NCBI GenBank assembly: GCA_036381615.1 | Contig: DASVCL010000012.1 | Span: 1-64,000, forward strand | Origin: CALANV01 sp036381615 | GTDB taxonomy: Bacteria > Pseudomonadota > Alphaproteobacteria > CACIAM-22H2 | DNA: 64,000 nt | Reading direction: 5' to 3' | Shown here: positions 26,083 through 35,533 of the stretch, piece by piece | Numbering within the stretch: the first letter of the stretch is position 1 | Layout: each line of letters opens with the position of its first letter | The notes under the pieces: model-generated | Told to the model about the DNA's origin: nothing | The model's database searches: none | Seen by the model: the letters and a program-made list of their open reading frames with translations, nothing else | Position numbers and translations under genes: made by a program

Positions 26083-27915
26083 TCAGCGCGTCAGCTTCGA
26101 CTCGGTTCCGAGCATACCTGGTCCTGACGGTTTCTCCTTTTTCTCGGGCGGCAGGTCGAGCTTGATGTGAAGTTCCTTGAGGCGCGCCGGATCGACCGGG
26201 CTCGGCGCCTGCATCAGCAGATCCTGCGCCTGCTGGTTCATCGGGAAGGCGACGACCTGGCGGATGTTGGGCTCATCAGCCAGCAACATGACGATGCGGT
26301 CAATGCCCGGCGCCGAGCCGCCATGCGGCGGTGCGCCGAACTTGAACGCGTTCAGCATGCCGCCGAAGCGGCTCTCGACGTCCTCCTTGCTGTATCCAGC
26401 GATCTCGAAAGCCTTGTACATGATCTCGGGCAGGTGATTGCGGATCGCCCCCGAGGACAGCTCCACGCCGTTGCAGACGATGTCGTACTGGTAGGCCTTG
26501 ATCTCGAGCGGATCCTTCGTCAGCAGGGCCTCGAGCCCGCCCTGCGGCATCGAAAACGGATTGTGGCTGAACTCGATCTTTCCCGTCTCCTCGTTCAGCT
26601 CGTACATCGGAAAATCGACGATCCAGCAGAAACGGAACTCGCCGGGCGCGATCAGCTCCATCTCCTCGCCGAGCTTCTTGCGCACGGTGCCGGCGAACTT
26701 CTCCGCCTTGGCCTTCTTGTCGCAGACGAAGAACACGGCATCGCCGTCGCCGACGGCGGCCAGCTCGCGCAGCTTCGCAAGCCGCGGCTCGTCCAGGAAC
26801 TTCGCGATCGGTCCCTTTGCCGTCCCGCCTTCGAACACGACATAGCCAAGCCCCGGTGCCCCCTCACCACGCGCCCAGTCGTTGAGCCGATCGAAGAAGC
26901 TGCGGGGACGCGCAGCCGCCCCCGGCGCCGGAATCGCACGGACCACGCTGCCGGCCGCGACCGCCTTCGCGAACACGTTGAAGGCAGAGTCGCGGAACAC
27001 CTCGCTGACGTCGGCGATGACGATGGGATTGCGCAGGTCCGGCTTGTCGCTGCCGTACTTGAGCATCGCCTCGTCGAACGGAATGCGCGGGAACGGCGGC
27101 TTGGTGACCGCGCGGCCACCGCCGAACTCCTCGAACACGCCGGCAAGCACGGGTTCGATCGCAGCGAAGACGTCCTCCTGCGTCACGAAGGACATCTCGA
27201 AGTCGAGCTGGTAGAACTCGCCCGGACTGCGGTCCGCCCGCGCATCCTCGTCACGGAAGCATGGCGCGATCTGGAAGTACCGGTCGAAGCCGGCCACCAT
27301 CAGAAGCTGCTTGAACTGCTGCGGCGCCTGCGGCAGGGCGTAGAACTTGCCGGGATGAATGCGGCTCGGCACGAGGTAATCGCGCGCGCCTTCGGGACTC
27401 GACGATGTCAGGATCGGCGTCTGATACTCGAGAAAGCCCTGCTCCATCATACGGCGCCGGATCGAGGCGATGACCTGCGAGCGCAGGACGATGTTCCGAT
27501 GCATTCGCTCGCGACGCAGGTCGAGGAAACGGTAGCGAAGGCGCAGATCCTCCGGGAAGTCGCCTTCCTGCGCGACGAGAATCGGCAGGACGTCGGCCGT
27601 CGAGAGCAGGCGGAACTCGCGGATCTGCACCTCGATCTCGCCGGTTGCGAGCTTCGGGTTCACCGTCTCCTTGTCGCGTGCAACGACCGGGCCGGTAATG
27701 GTGATGACACTCTCCGGCCGGAGCGATTCGATCTCCTTGAACAGCGGGTTCGAGGTGTCGATCACGCATTGCGTGATGCCGTAATGATCCCGCAGGTCGA
27801 CGAACAGCAGGTTGCCATGGTCGCGCTTGCGGTGGATCCAGCCGGAAAGACGGACGCTCCGGCCGACATGGCCGAGGCGGAGCTCGCCGCAGGTATGGGT
27901 CCGATAGGGGTGCAT
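26083..27915 (-). CDS. aspS: Aspartyl-tRNA synthetase, bacterial type
   Basis: This 610-residue class II synthetase charges tRNA-Asp. It has an N-terminal OB anticodon-binding domain (LSGWIHRKRDHGNLLFVDLRD), the catalytic core with motif 2 FRDEDARADRSPGEFYQLD, the bacterial GAD insertion in the middle, and motif 3 GGSAPGIDRIVMLL. Many alphaproteobacteria lack asparaginyl-tRNA synthetase and use a non-discriminating AspRS with GatCAB; whether this is so here cannot be read safely. The ATG at 27915 matches family N-termini (MHxYRTHxCGEL). It is divergent from rnd. Confidence 0.97.
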   Translation of the reverse strand: MHPYRTHTCGELRLGHVGRSVRLSGWIHRKRDHGNLLFVDLRDHYGITQCVIDTSNPLFKEIESLRPESVITITGPVVARDKETVNPKLATGEIEVQIREFRLLSTADVLPILVAQEGDFPEDLRLRYRFLDLRRERMHRNIVLRSQVIASIRRRMMEQGFLEYQTPILTSSSPEGARDYLVPSRIHPGKFYALPQAPQQFKQLLMVAGFDRYFQIAPCFRDEDARADRSPGEFYQLDFEMSFVTQEDVFAAIEPVLAGVFEEFGGGRAVTKPPFPRIPFDEAMLKYGSDKPDLRNPIVIADVSEVFRDSAFNVFAKAVAAGSVVRAIPAPGAAARPRSFFDRLNDWARGEGAPGLGYVVFEGGTAKGPIAKFLDEPRLAKLRELAAVGDGDAVFFVCDKKAKAEKFAGTVRKKLGEEMELIAPGEFRFCWIVDFPMYELNEETGKIEFSHNPFSMPQGGLEALLTKDPLEIKAYQYDIVCNGVELSSGAIRNHLPEIMYKAFEIAGYSKEDVESRFGGMLNAFKFGAPPHGGSAPGIDRIVMLLADEPNIRQVVAFPMNQQAQDLLMQAPSPVDPARLKELHIKLDLPPEKKEKPSGPGMLGTESKLTR

Positions 27916-28058
27916 GAACGATGCCTCTATAAAGCCGGCTGGAAGGGCGGCAAAAGCACATGAAATCGCCGCTTGTCAAGGCGCGTTCGTGATCCCATGC
28001 TGCCGCCCGACGCCGGCTCTTGGTTTCGGAGCCCAAGTCCCTGTAGAACACGCCGCCG

Positions 28059-29246
28059 ATGTCCCTGATCGTCGATTCCGCCCAGCTCGCCGCCCTTTGC
28101 GACCGGATCGCAAAGGCCGATTTCATTACCGTCGATACCGAATTCATGCGGGAGCGGACCTATTGGCCGCAGCTCTGCCTCATTCAGGTCGCGGGACCTG
28201 ATGAGGCCGCCGCCATCGATCCGCTCGCCCCCGGCATCGATCTGTCCCCCCTGCTCGACCTGCTCGCGAACGAGCGTCTGCTCAAGGTCTTTCACGCCGG
28301 ACGGCAGGACATCGAAATCTTCTTCCACATGACCGGGCGCATCCCCACGCCGCTGTTCGACACGCAGGTCGCGGCCATGGTGTGCGGCTTCGGCGATTCG
28401 GTATCGTACGAGACGCTTGCAGCCCAGCTTGCGGGCGCCCGGATCGACAAATCCGTCCGCTTCACGGACTGGTCGGCGCGCCCATTGACCGATCGTCAGA
28501 TCGCCTATGCGCTGGCCGACGTCACGCATCTGCGCAAGGTCTATCTCGCCCTGGCCAAGCGCCTGATCAGCACCGGACGGGCGCATTGGCTGCAGGAAGA
28601 GATGGCGAACCTGCTCGACCCCAATACCTACCGCCTCGAGCCCGACGAGGCGTGGCGGCGCCTGAAGCCGAAATCGACGAAGCCGCGGCTCCTGGCGGTT
28701 CTGCGCGAGGTCGCGAGCTGGCGGGAACGCGAGGCACAACGACGCGATATTCCGCGCAACCGCCTGCTGCGCGATGAGTCGGTGATGGACATCGCCGCGC
28801 ATGCCCCGACCACGATCGAGGAGCTGTCGCGTCTGCGCGGCCTCTCGAAGAGCCTTGCCGAGGGCCGCATGGGCCAGGAGATTCTGGCCGCCGTCGCCCG
28901 CGGTCTCGCCGTGCCCGAGGACCAAGCACCCGTCCTGCCCCCGCCTGTCGAACTCCCAGGCGGCCTCGGCCCCGTCGTCGAGCTGCTGAAAGTGTTGCTG
29001 AAGATGAAATGCGAGCGCCAGCAAGTGGCGCAGAAGCTGGTTGCCTCGACCGCCGATCTCGAACGCATCGCGGCCGACGATGATGCGCCGGTTCCGGCGC
29101 TGCAGGGCTGGCGGCGTGAGCTGTTCGGCGAGGACGCGCTCGCCCTCAAGCATGGACGCCTTGCACTGACCATGAAGGGCAAGCGGATCGTGCTGATGCG
29201 CCTCGACCAGAACGATACGGCCGGCCCCAAGCTGATCCGCGCCTGA
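28059..29246 (+). CDS. rnd: Ribonuclease D
   Basis: This 395-residue 3'-5' exoribonuclease trims tRNA precursors and other stable RNAs. The DEDD active site is seen as VDTEFMRERTYW (Asp and Glu), HAGRQDIEIF (Asp) and ALADVTHLRKVY (Asp). An HRDC domain follows the nuclease domain (from about residue 215). Length and order match RNase D of relatives. It is convergent with ppx, with 49 bases between the stops. Confidence 0.95.
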   Translation: MSLIVDSAQLAALCDRIAKADFITVDTEFMRERTYWPQLCLIQVAGPDEAAAIDPLAPGIDLSPLLDLLANERLLKVFHAGRQDIEIFFHMTGRIPTPLFDTQVAAMVCGFGDSVSYETLAAQLAGARIDKSVRFTDWSARPLTDRQIAYALADVTHLRKVYLALAKRLISTGRAHWLQEEMANLLDPNTYRLEPDEAWRRLKPKSTKPRLLAVLREVASWREREAQRRDIPRNRLLRDESVMDIAAHAPTTIEELSRLRGLSKSLAEGRMGQEILAAVARGLAVPEDQAPVLPPPVELPGGLGPVVELLKVLLKMKCERQQVAQKLVASTADLERIAADDDAPVPALQGWRRELFGEDALALKHGRLALTMKGKRIVLMRLDQNDTAGPKLIRA

Positions 29247-29295
29247 CGCGCCGATTGCCGCCGAATGCCCGGATCTCCTGTCCGGATCCGGACGG

Positions 29296-30810
29296 TCACG
29301 ATCCTACGAGCTTGATGGCCGGCTTTTTGTCGAGCGCCCGGGCGAGCGCCTCGAAGCGCCGCTCCACCGCCTCGCCGATCAGGGCGCGCTGGCGCGCCGG
29401 GACATGGAGGCTGAGCGTGCTGCCATCCGGCCTGAGCCGGATGCGCCGCAGAACAGTGCTGCTGCCAGCCGACAGCGTATGGGCGAAGCGAAGACCGAGG
29501 CCCAGGAGATGGGCCTCGCGCAACTGCTCCTCATCCAGGAGGCGCCGAACCGGACGCGCTACCGCCCCCTCGGAGTCCCCGTCGTAGCGGGTGAACACGG
29601 TCAGGGCAAGAAACGCGCGGCCCGGATGATCGATGCCGGTAAGCGGCATGCGCAGGACACGAAGGAACGCGATTTCGGCGCGGTAGTCCGGATGTTCGCT
29701 CCAGGCAATATCGCTGACCAAGGACGCCGCGAGGCGCAAGCGGCGGCGGGCCCCGTCCGCCGGATTCAGGACAGGCTCTATCCAGTCGCGCAACAGCTCC
29801 CCGTCGATTGGAAAACGCGCGTCGACCGTCGCGACCTCCCGGCAGGCGGCGATCAACGGGTCGAGACGCCGCAGGGTCGGCCTCAGCTCGTCAAACAGGC
29901 ACCCCTCGCGCAACCCCATCGCCGAGAACACGAGTTCACTCGGCCGCGCACGGCGCAGCAGCCGGGCGAGCACCAGTGCCGCCAGCGGTAACGCCTCGAG
30001 GCGCTTCCGCGGGGCATTGGTCAGCCGCTCGAGCGACTCGCGGCTCAACCCTGCGATCAGGTCGAGGAAATCCTCCGCCTCCGCGCGCTTCACCGTGTAA
30101 TGGTGGATGACGCGGAGCGGATATCCCTGATGCGCCATGTGGACGCGTGCGATTGCGCGCCATGCGCCACCAACCGCATAGAACCGGCGACCATGGATCC
30201 GGCCGAGCCACCTGATTTGATCGAGATGGCTGTCGATAAGCTCGCGGAGCTTGCCACGCCCACGTCCCGCCATTTCGCGCAGCCGCAGTGGACCGAACGG
30301 CAGCGTGTCCTGCTCGCGCAGTTCGCCCCGATCCAGACGCACGATCTCGAGACTGCCGCCGCCGAGGTCGCCTGCCATGCCGTCGGCATCAGGAATGCCG
30401 GAAATGACGCCGAGCGCGGCGAGGCGGGCCTCCTCCGCGCCATCCAGGACGGAAACCTTGAGCCCGGTATGGCGGCGTACCTCCTTCACGAAGGCAGGCC
30501 CGTCTTCGGCATCGCGCAAGGCCGCCGTTCCGACGACCTTGAGACGCCTCACCCCCATGGATTCCGCGAGCGCGGCAAAGCGCGCGAGATTGCGCAAGGC
30601 AAGCTCCACACCGCCCGGATTGAGCATGCCGGTCTGCTCCAACCCGCGTCCGAGTCCGCACAGCACCTTTTCGTTGAAAAGCGGGTGCGGAATACGCGAC
30701 AGGCCGTCGAAGACGACCAGGCGGATGGAATTCGACCCGATATCGATGACGCCAATGCGATGTCCGATATCGGGTCGTGCCGCGATTTTCGCCTGATTTC
30801 GACGCGGCAT
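29296..30810 (-). CDS. ppx: Exopolyphosphatase (Ppx/GppA family)
   Basis: This 504-residue enzyme removes terminal phosphates from polyphosphate and may also act on pppGpp. The N-terminal actin-like ATPase fold shows IGVIDIGSNSIRLVVFDG and MAGDLGGGSLEIVRL; a C-terminal helical domain follows. Three bases separate it from ppk, so synthesis and breakdown of polyphosphate are encoded on one message, as in several alphaproteobacteria. Confidence 0.93.
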   Translation of the reverse strand: MPRRNQAKIAARPDIGHRIGVIDIGSNSIRLVVFDGLSRIPHPLFNEKVLCGLGRGLEQTGMLNPGGVELALRNLARFAALAESMGVRRLKVVGTAALRDAEDGPAFVKEVRRHTGLKVSVLDGAEEARLAALGVISGIPDADGMAGDLGGGSLEIVRLDRGELREQDTLPFGPLRLREMAGRGRGKLRELIDSHLDQIRWLGRIHGRRFYAVGGAWRAIARVHMAHQGYPLRVIHHYTVKRAEAEDFLDLIAGLSRESLERLTNAPRKRLEALPLAALVLARLLRRARPSELVFSAMGLREGCLFDELRPTLRRLDPLIAACREVATVDARFPIDGELLRDWIEPVLNPADGARRRLRLAASLVSDIAWSEHPDYRAEIAFLRVLRMPLTGIDHPGRAFLALTVFTRYDGDSEGAVARPVRRLLDEEQLREAHLLGLGLRFAHTLSAGSSTVLRRIRLRPDGSTLSLHVPARQRALIGEAVERRFEALARALDKKPAIKLVGS

Positions 30811-30813
30811 GCG

Positions 30814-32961
30814 TTACGTCTTGAACAGATGCATCGGCGCGGCCGCACCGGCCTTGCGGAGGGCCTTGCCGCGACCGGATAGGCTGGGATTGGTCATGAA
30901 GAACTTGTGCGCGCTGAAGCTGTCGACCTCCGCGCGCATGCGCGTGTAGCTGCCGTCAGGGCCGAGGATCCACGAATTGGCGACGTCGCGCAGGTTCGCG
31001 ACCATGATCTGGTCCTGGATCTGCTGATGCACCGTCGGGTTTTCGATCGGCACAAAGGTCTCGACACGCCAGTCGAGGTTGCGGGGCATCCAGTCCGCCG
31101 AAGAGATGAACACCTTCGACTGCGGGCTCGGCAGGCCATGCCCGGCCCCGAAACAGGCAATTCGGCCGTGTTCGAGAAATCGGCCGACGATGCTCTTGAC
31201 CCGGATGTTCTCGGAAAGACCGGGCACACCGGGCCGCAGGCAGCAGATACCGCGAACAATGAGATCGATCGATACCCCGGCCTGGCTTGCCCGATACAGA
31301 GCCTCGATGATGGTGGGATCGACCAGGGCGTTCATCTTGGCCCAGATCGCAGCCGGACGCCCCGCCGTGGCATGGGCGATCTCGTCTTCGATCAGCTCCA
31401 TGAGGCGCCGCCGCAGCGTCACCGGCGCATAGGCGATCTTTTCCATTTCGTCGGGGCGCGCATAGCCGGTCATGAAGTTAAAGAGGCGGGCCGCGTCGTG
31501 GCACAGGGCAGGATCGGTCGAGAAGAACGAGAGATCCGTGTACACACGCGCCGTGACCGGATGATAGTTGCCGGTGCCGTAGTGGACATACGAGCGCAGC
31601 ACGCCACCCTCGCGCCGGACCACCAGAGAGATCTTGGCGTGCGTCTTCAGCTCGATGAAGCCGTAGACGACCTGTGCGCCGGCGCGTTCCAGATCGCGCG
31701 CCCAGCGGATATTCGCTTCCTCGTCGAATCGCGCCTTGAGCTCCACCATCGCCGTTACGGACTTTCCCGCCTCGGCAGCCTCGATCAGCGCGCGAACGAT
31801 CGGCGAATTTTCCGACGTGCGATACAGCGTCTGCTTGATCGCCACCACGGCCGGATCCCGGGCCGCCTGACGGATGAACTGCACGACGACGTCGAAGCTT
31901 TCGTAGGGATGGTGGACGACGATGTCCTTCTGACGGATCGCCGCGAAACAATCGCCGCCGTAGTCCCGAATGCGTTCCGGAAAACGCGGATTGTAGGGTG
32001 GAAAAACGAGGTCCGGCCGCTCGTCGATGATGAGCTGCCTGGTATCGGCCAATCCGAGCAGGCCATCGAGGCGAAACACGTCGTCCGGACTTACGTGCAG
32101 CTGATCGATGACGAACGCCAGAAGATCCTCGGGCATCTGCGCGTTGACCTTCAGCCGGATGACCGAACCGCGCCGGCGGCGCTTGAGCGCCGTCTCGAAA
32201 TGACGCACGAGATCCTCGGCCTCTTCCTCGATCTCGACCTCGCTGTCGCGGACGATACGAAAACACCCCTGCCCCCGTACGTCGAAACCCGGGAACAAGC
32301 GATCGAGATAGAGGCTGATCAGATCCTCAAGCGGCAGGAAGCGGATCGCCGTACCCGGCAACCGGATGAACCGGTCGATCTGATGCGGCAGCGGCAGAAG
32401 TGCACGCAACGGCTTGCCGTCCGACCGGCGGACCAGTTGGAGCGCAAGCGCAAATCCCTTGTTCGGAATGAACGGAAACGGATGCGCCGGATCGATGGCG
32501 AGCGGCGTCAGCACCAGAAACACGGTATCCAGAAACCGACCCTCGAGCCAGCGACGATCGTCCTCGGTGAGCTCGTCCGGGGCGACAACCGCCACGCCGG
32601 CCTTGCGCAGCTCCGCCTTGAGTTGATTCCAACAGAGCTGCTGTGCGGCCATGAGTCTGCCCGCGTGCCGGTTGATCTCGGCAAGTTGCTGGGCCGGCGT
32701 CAGGCCATCCTGGCTCGGCGCCGACACGCCGGCCGCGACCTGGCTTTTCAGACCCGCCACGCGCACCATGTAGAACTCGTCAAGATTGCTGGCCGAGATC
32801 GACAGGAAGCGAAGGCGTTCCAGCAGCGGATGTCTTTCGTTGTATGCCTCTTCCAGGACGCGCTCGTTGAATGCGAGCCACGACAGCTCGCGATTGATGA
32901 AACGCACCTCGGGACGAACGTCGCTCCCGATCGGCGTTGATTGGAAAATCTGCGTCGCCAC
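30814..32961 (-). CDS. ppk: Polyphosphate kinase 1
   Basis: This 715-residue enzyme builds polyphosphate from ATP at the membrane periphery. The N-terminal domain starts RFINRELSWLAFNERVLEEA and includes SNLDEFYMVRVAGLK. The two phospholipase D-like catalytic domains carry the autophosphorylated His in ELKTHAKISLV and the second site in SSADWMPRNLDWRVE. A GTG start at 32961 is preferred because AAGGAAG sits five bases before it; an ATG at 32985 would add eight residues without a ribosome site. It is the first gene of the ppk-ppx operon. Confidence 0.95.
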   Translation of the reverse strand: MATQIFQSTPIGSDVRPEVRFINRELSWLAFNERVLEEAYNERHPLLERLRFLSISASNLDEFYMVRVAGLKSQVAAGVSAPSQDGLTPAQQLAEINRHAGRLMAAQQLCWNQLKAELRKAGVAVVAPDELTEDDRRWLEGRFLDTVFLVLTPLAIDPAHPFPFIPNKGFALALQLVRRSDGKPLRALLPLPHQIDRFIRLPGTAIRFLPLEDLISLYLDRLFPGFDVRGQGCFRIVRDSEVEIEEEAEDLVRHFETALKRRRRGSVIRLKVNAQMPEDLLAFVIDQLHVSPDDVFRLDGLLGLADTRQLIIDERPDLVFPPYNPRFPERIRDYGGDCFAAIRQKDIVVHHPYESFDVVVQFIRQAARDPAVVAIKQTLYRTSENSPIVRALIEAAEAGKSVTAMVELKARFDEEANIRWARDLERAGAQVVYGFIELKTHAKISLVVRREGGVLRSYVHYGTGNYHPVTARVYTDLSFFSTDPALCHDAARLFNFMTGYARPDEMEKIAYAPVTLRRRLMELIEDEIAHATAGRPAAIWAKMNALVDPTIIEALYRASQAGVSIDLIVRGICCLRPGVPGLSENIRVKSIVGRFLEHGRIACFGAGHGLPSPQSKVFISSADWMPRNLDWRVETFVPIENPTVHQQIQDQIMVANLRDVANSWILGPDGSYTRMRAEVDSFSAHKFFMTNPSLSGRGKALRKAGAAAPMHLFKT

Positions 32962-33031
32962 CGTCGCTTCCTTTCCGGGCCGCAAGCCGGGTCGAGCGCG
33001 GCGCGACCGCTGGAATTCGATGCATGCCCAT

Positions 33032-33058
33032 ATAGCACAGCAACCGTTACCGTGCTAT
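33032..33058. promoter_or_regulatory. Inverted repeat in the ppk/sixA divergent promoter region
   Basis: ATAGCAC (33032-33038) and GTGCTAT (33052-33058) form a perfect 7-bp inverted repeat with a 13-base spacer, midway between the two divergent starts. It has no T tract and does not match a Pho box. A dimeric regulator site for the polyphosphate genes is a reasonable guess. Confidence 0.45.
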
Positions 33059-33094
33059 TAGCCCCGGCCACAGTACCGCCTGGCGAGCTGCTCC

Positions 33095-33628
33095 GTGCCC
33101 CCGAAAGGCAGGAAGGATTTGTTGCTATTGCGGCACGCGAAGTCGAGCTGGGACGCCCCTGTCCTGGACGACTTCGATCGCCCGCTTGCCAAGCGTGGCC
33201 GCAAGGCTGCCCTTCGTATGGCCGAGTGGCTCGCTGAGCGTCAGGTTCGTCCCCAGCTCGTGCTGTGCTCCCCAGCGGCGCGCACGCGCGAAACCTTGTC
33301 GCTGATTCAGCCTGCCTTGGGCGCCGACATGACCGCCCGGTATGAAGGCAAGCTGTACCTGGCGGAGGCAGAGGACCTGCTGAACCGGTTGCGAGAGCTC
33401 GATACGGATGTGGGTTGCGTCCTGCTGATCGGGCACAATCCCGGCCTACAGGAACTGGCCATCACGTTGGCATCGGATGAGAAAACGCCCGAGGGCGTGC
33501 GCCTTGCCGAGAAGTTTCCGACCGCAGCACTCGCCTGGTTCCGCCTGACCACACCACGATGGAGCGCACTGCGTCCCGGAAGCGGGGAGCTCGTCGCTTT
33601 CGTCACGCCGGCTGATCTGCCGGAATAG
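33095..33628 (+). CDS. SixA-type histidine phosphatase
   Basis: This 177-residue protein of the phosphoglycerate-mutase-like superfamily has the catalytic motif LLLLRHAKSSWD. Other active-site parts are in LCSPAARTRETL and LLIGHNPGLQEL. It resembles E. coli SixA, which dephosphorylates phosphohistidine in PTS proteins. Location between ppk-ppx and a CYTH-CHAD gene suggests a link with polyphosphate or phosphohistidine turnover. The GTG start at 33095 is the best in-frame choice; a TTG at 33119 behind AGGAAGG is a weaker alternative. Confidence 0.85.
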   Translation: MPPKGRKDLLLLRHAKSSWDAPVLDDFDRPLAKRGRKAALRMAEWLAERQVRPQLVLCSPAARTRETLSLIQPALGADMTARYEGKLYLAEAEDLLNRLRELDTDVGCVLLIGHNPGLQELAITLASDEKTPEGVRLAEKFPTAALAWFRLTTPRWSALRPGSGELVAFVTPADLPE

Positions 33629-33653
33629 GGTTCTCTCAAGCCCGCCCGGCAAC

Positions 33654-35195
33654 CTACTTCCAGAGCGGTCTCGCCGCCAGGAAGACATCCCATGCCGCCG
33701 GCAGGCGCTTGAGATCGGCAGCGGTTTGGCAGGCGTTCCAGCCGAGCGCTGCCCCTGCGGCGCGCGCGAAGCGGGCCGGCTCCGGGCTACCCTCGTGCTC
33801 GAGATCCGCCACGAGCTTGCGGGCGACGGCGCCGTCATTGAGGGTTCCCAGGCAGTCCTGGATCCCGGTAACTGCCGCCAGATAGTTGCGGGCCACCTTG
33901 TCCCGAAACACGCCCCGGAAGAACTCCCCCGCGTAGCGCAGTTTCTTGGCACGGATACGCAACGCGTGAAGCCCGGTCTCATCGAGGTCCTCAAGATCGC
34001 TTCCGGCCTTGCGCAGCTTGCGATGCAGCCGTTTGAGGACGGAGCGCGCGAAACCCCGGACCGGCTGATCGGCAATGCCGTCTGATACCGTTTGCCAATC
34101 CCGGCTCTCGACCCATGCCTCCACCATGAGAAGTGCGCCCGTGTACTCGCGGCTGTTCAGGGTCGTAACCACGACCTTGCGCGCCGCCCTGCAGGCATCC
34201 TCGACGACGGCGATGAACTCCGCCATCGCAGCATCGTCAGGAAGGTGCTTGCGCATGGGATACAGGATTTCTTCCAGGAGTACGTCGAGTTCGCGGGCGC
34301 GGGCACACTGCCGCGCAATCCACCGCAGTTTCTGCCCGATGCGCCGGCGCTCGCCCGTCGGCAACATCGCGCCGAACACCGACAGGGCCGAACGGAATCG
34401 GCGGATCGCGATCCGGAGCTGGTGCACGCCTTCGACCGTCGGCTCGGCTCGCACGCTCGCTTCGTTCGTGCGCAGGTGCAGCAGGCAATTGCGCGCGATG
34501 ACCTGGAAGGCCTGCCCGGCCGTCATATCCGGATCGAGCCGGACCGGATCGGCCTTGCGAGGCGGCGGATGCGCGTTGGCGGCAAGCGCGTAGCCACGCT
34601 CCGCCTTGCTCATCGGCTCGATCGACAACGGCATGCGCCGGTTCAGTTCCTGGGCGAGCCTGTACACATTCTTGACATGTCCCGACTTGAGCTCGAGTTC
34701 TGCCTCGCACACCGGAACACGGCCGCGGTCGGTACGGATTTCGCCGACGTCGACCGCCAACTCGATCGCGCTGCCGTCGACCTCGAGCGGTATCACCGAT
34801 CGCGTAATCTCGGAGACGAAGACCGGCGCGAGCCGATTGCTGATGTCGCCGTTCACAATCCGGCGGACGTCACGATCGTCGATATCGCGCAGATCCGGGA
34901 TCGTTCCATCAATCTCGCGTTCCCATTCGTGGCGCGCGAGAATGCCCCGCTCGGCCCTGGCCGCCAGTTTCACCGTTTGAATACGCCGTCCGCCGATCTG
35001 ACGCACGCGCAGGGTCGCCCGTTGCCGTCGCAGACGAAAATCGGGCGTGTCGAAATAGATCGACAGGAGGCGCTGGGTTGTACGTCGTCCCTGCTTGAAT
35101 TTGCGCAGCAGGGGATCGCGCATCAGGCGCTTCGCCACCGCCGGATCGAGCCGCAGCGTAAGCTCGATTTCCATGGGATCGTTGGCGTCGGTCAT
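33654..35195 (-). CDS. CYTH-CHAD fusion protein (inorganic triphosphatase/polyphosphate-binding)
   Basis: This 513-residue protein has an N-terminal CYTH tunnel domain (MEIELTLRL matches the EIEREF-type signature; SIYFDTPDFRLRRQRATLRVR) and a C-terminal CHAD domain (about residues 215-500) rich in conserved His and Arg. Examples are VEGVHQLRIAIRRFRSALSVF and GLHALRIRAKKLRYAGEFF. CYTH enzymes of this kind hydrolyse inorganic triphosphate, and CHAD domains bind polyphosphate and go to polyphosphate granules. Proximity to ppk-ppx supports that role. Confidence 0.92.
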   Translation of the reverse strand: MTDANDPMEIELTLRLDPAVAKRLMRDPLLRKFKQGRRTTQRLLSIYFDTPDFRLRRQRATLRVRQIGGRRIQTVKLAARAERGILARHEWEREIDGTIPDLRDIDDRDVRRIVNGDISNRLAPVFVSEITRSVIPLEVDGSAIELAVDVGEIRTDRGRVPVCEAELELKSGHVKNVYRLAQELNRRMPLSIEPMSKAERGYALAANAHPPPRKADPVRLDPDMTAGQAFQVIARNCLLHLRTNEASVRAEPTVEGVHQLRIAIRRFRSALSVFGAMLPTGERRRIGQKLRWIARQCARARELDVLLEEILYPMRKHLPDDAAMAEFIAVVEDACRAARKVVVTTLNSREYTGALLMVEAWVESRDWQTVSDGIADQPVRGFARSVLKRLHRKLRKAGSDLEDLDETGLHALRIRAKKLRYAGEFFRGVFRDKVARNYLAAVTGIQDCLGTLNDGAVARKLVADLEHEGSPEPARFARAAGAALGWNACQTAADLKRLPAAWDVFLAARPLWK

Positions 35196-35253
35196 GTTCC
35201 AGGCCTCGCCAACATCGCGCCCCCACTCGATCCGCGTTCAGTGTTGCGACCTG

Positions 35254-35340
35254 CCGACTCTAACCAATAGAGTCGGATGCCGACAATGTGCGGGCACGAG
35301 ACTTCTCGTCTATAGACGATCGGGAGTTGGGCCGATCGTC
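35254..35340. promoter_or_regulatory. Cluster of three perfect inverted repeats upstream of the CYTH-CHAD gene
   Basis: Within 87 bases there are CCGACTCTA/TAGAGTCGG (35254-35276, 5-base loop), the 12-bp palindrome CGTCTATAGACG (35307-35318) and GACGATCGG/CCGATCGTC (35315-35340, 8-base loop). The last two overlap, so only one can fold at a time in RNA. They lie in the 338-base gap between the FAH hydrolase stop and the CYTH-CHAD start. Operators or an attenuator-like leader are possible. Confidence 0.6.
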
Positions 35341-35533
35341 CAAACCCGGACATCGCGCCATCCGCCGCGCGAATCACCCATTCAAAGTACCGCTTTGGAA
35401 TCGACGCGGACACGCTGGATCGAACCACTGCCGTCACCACGCGTGGCGATGGTGTGTGGTCGAAGGAGCCAAATCAATGTCGAGCACCTGAAACCGTAAC
35501 CTGTCGCCCTCCACGGACCAAATCGTTGAACGC

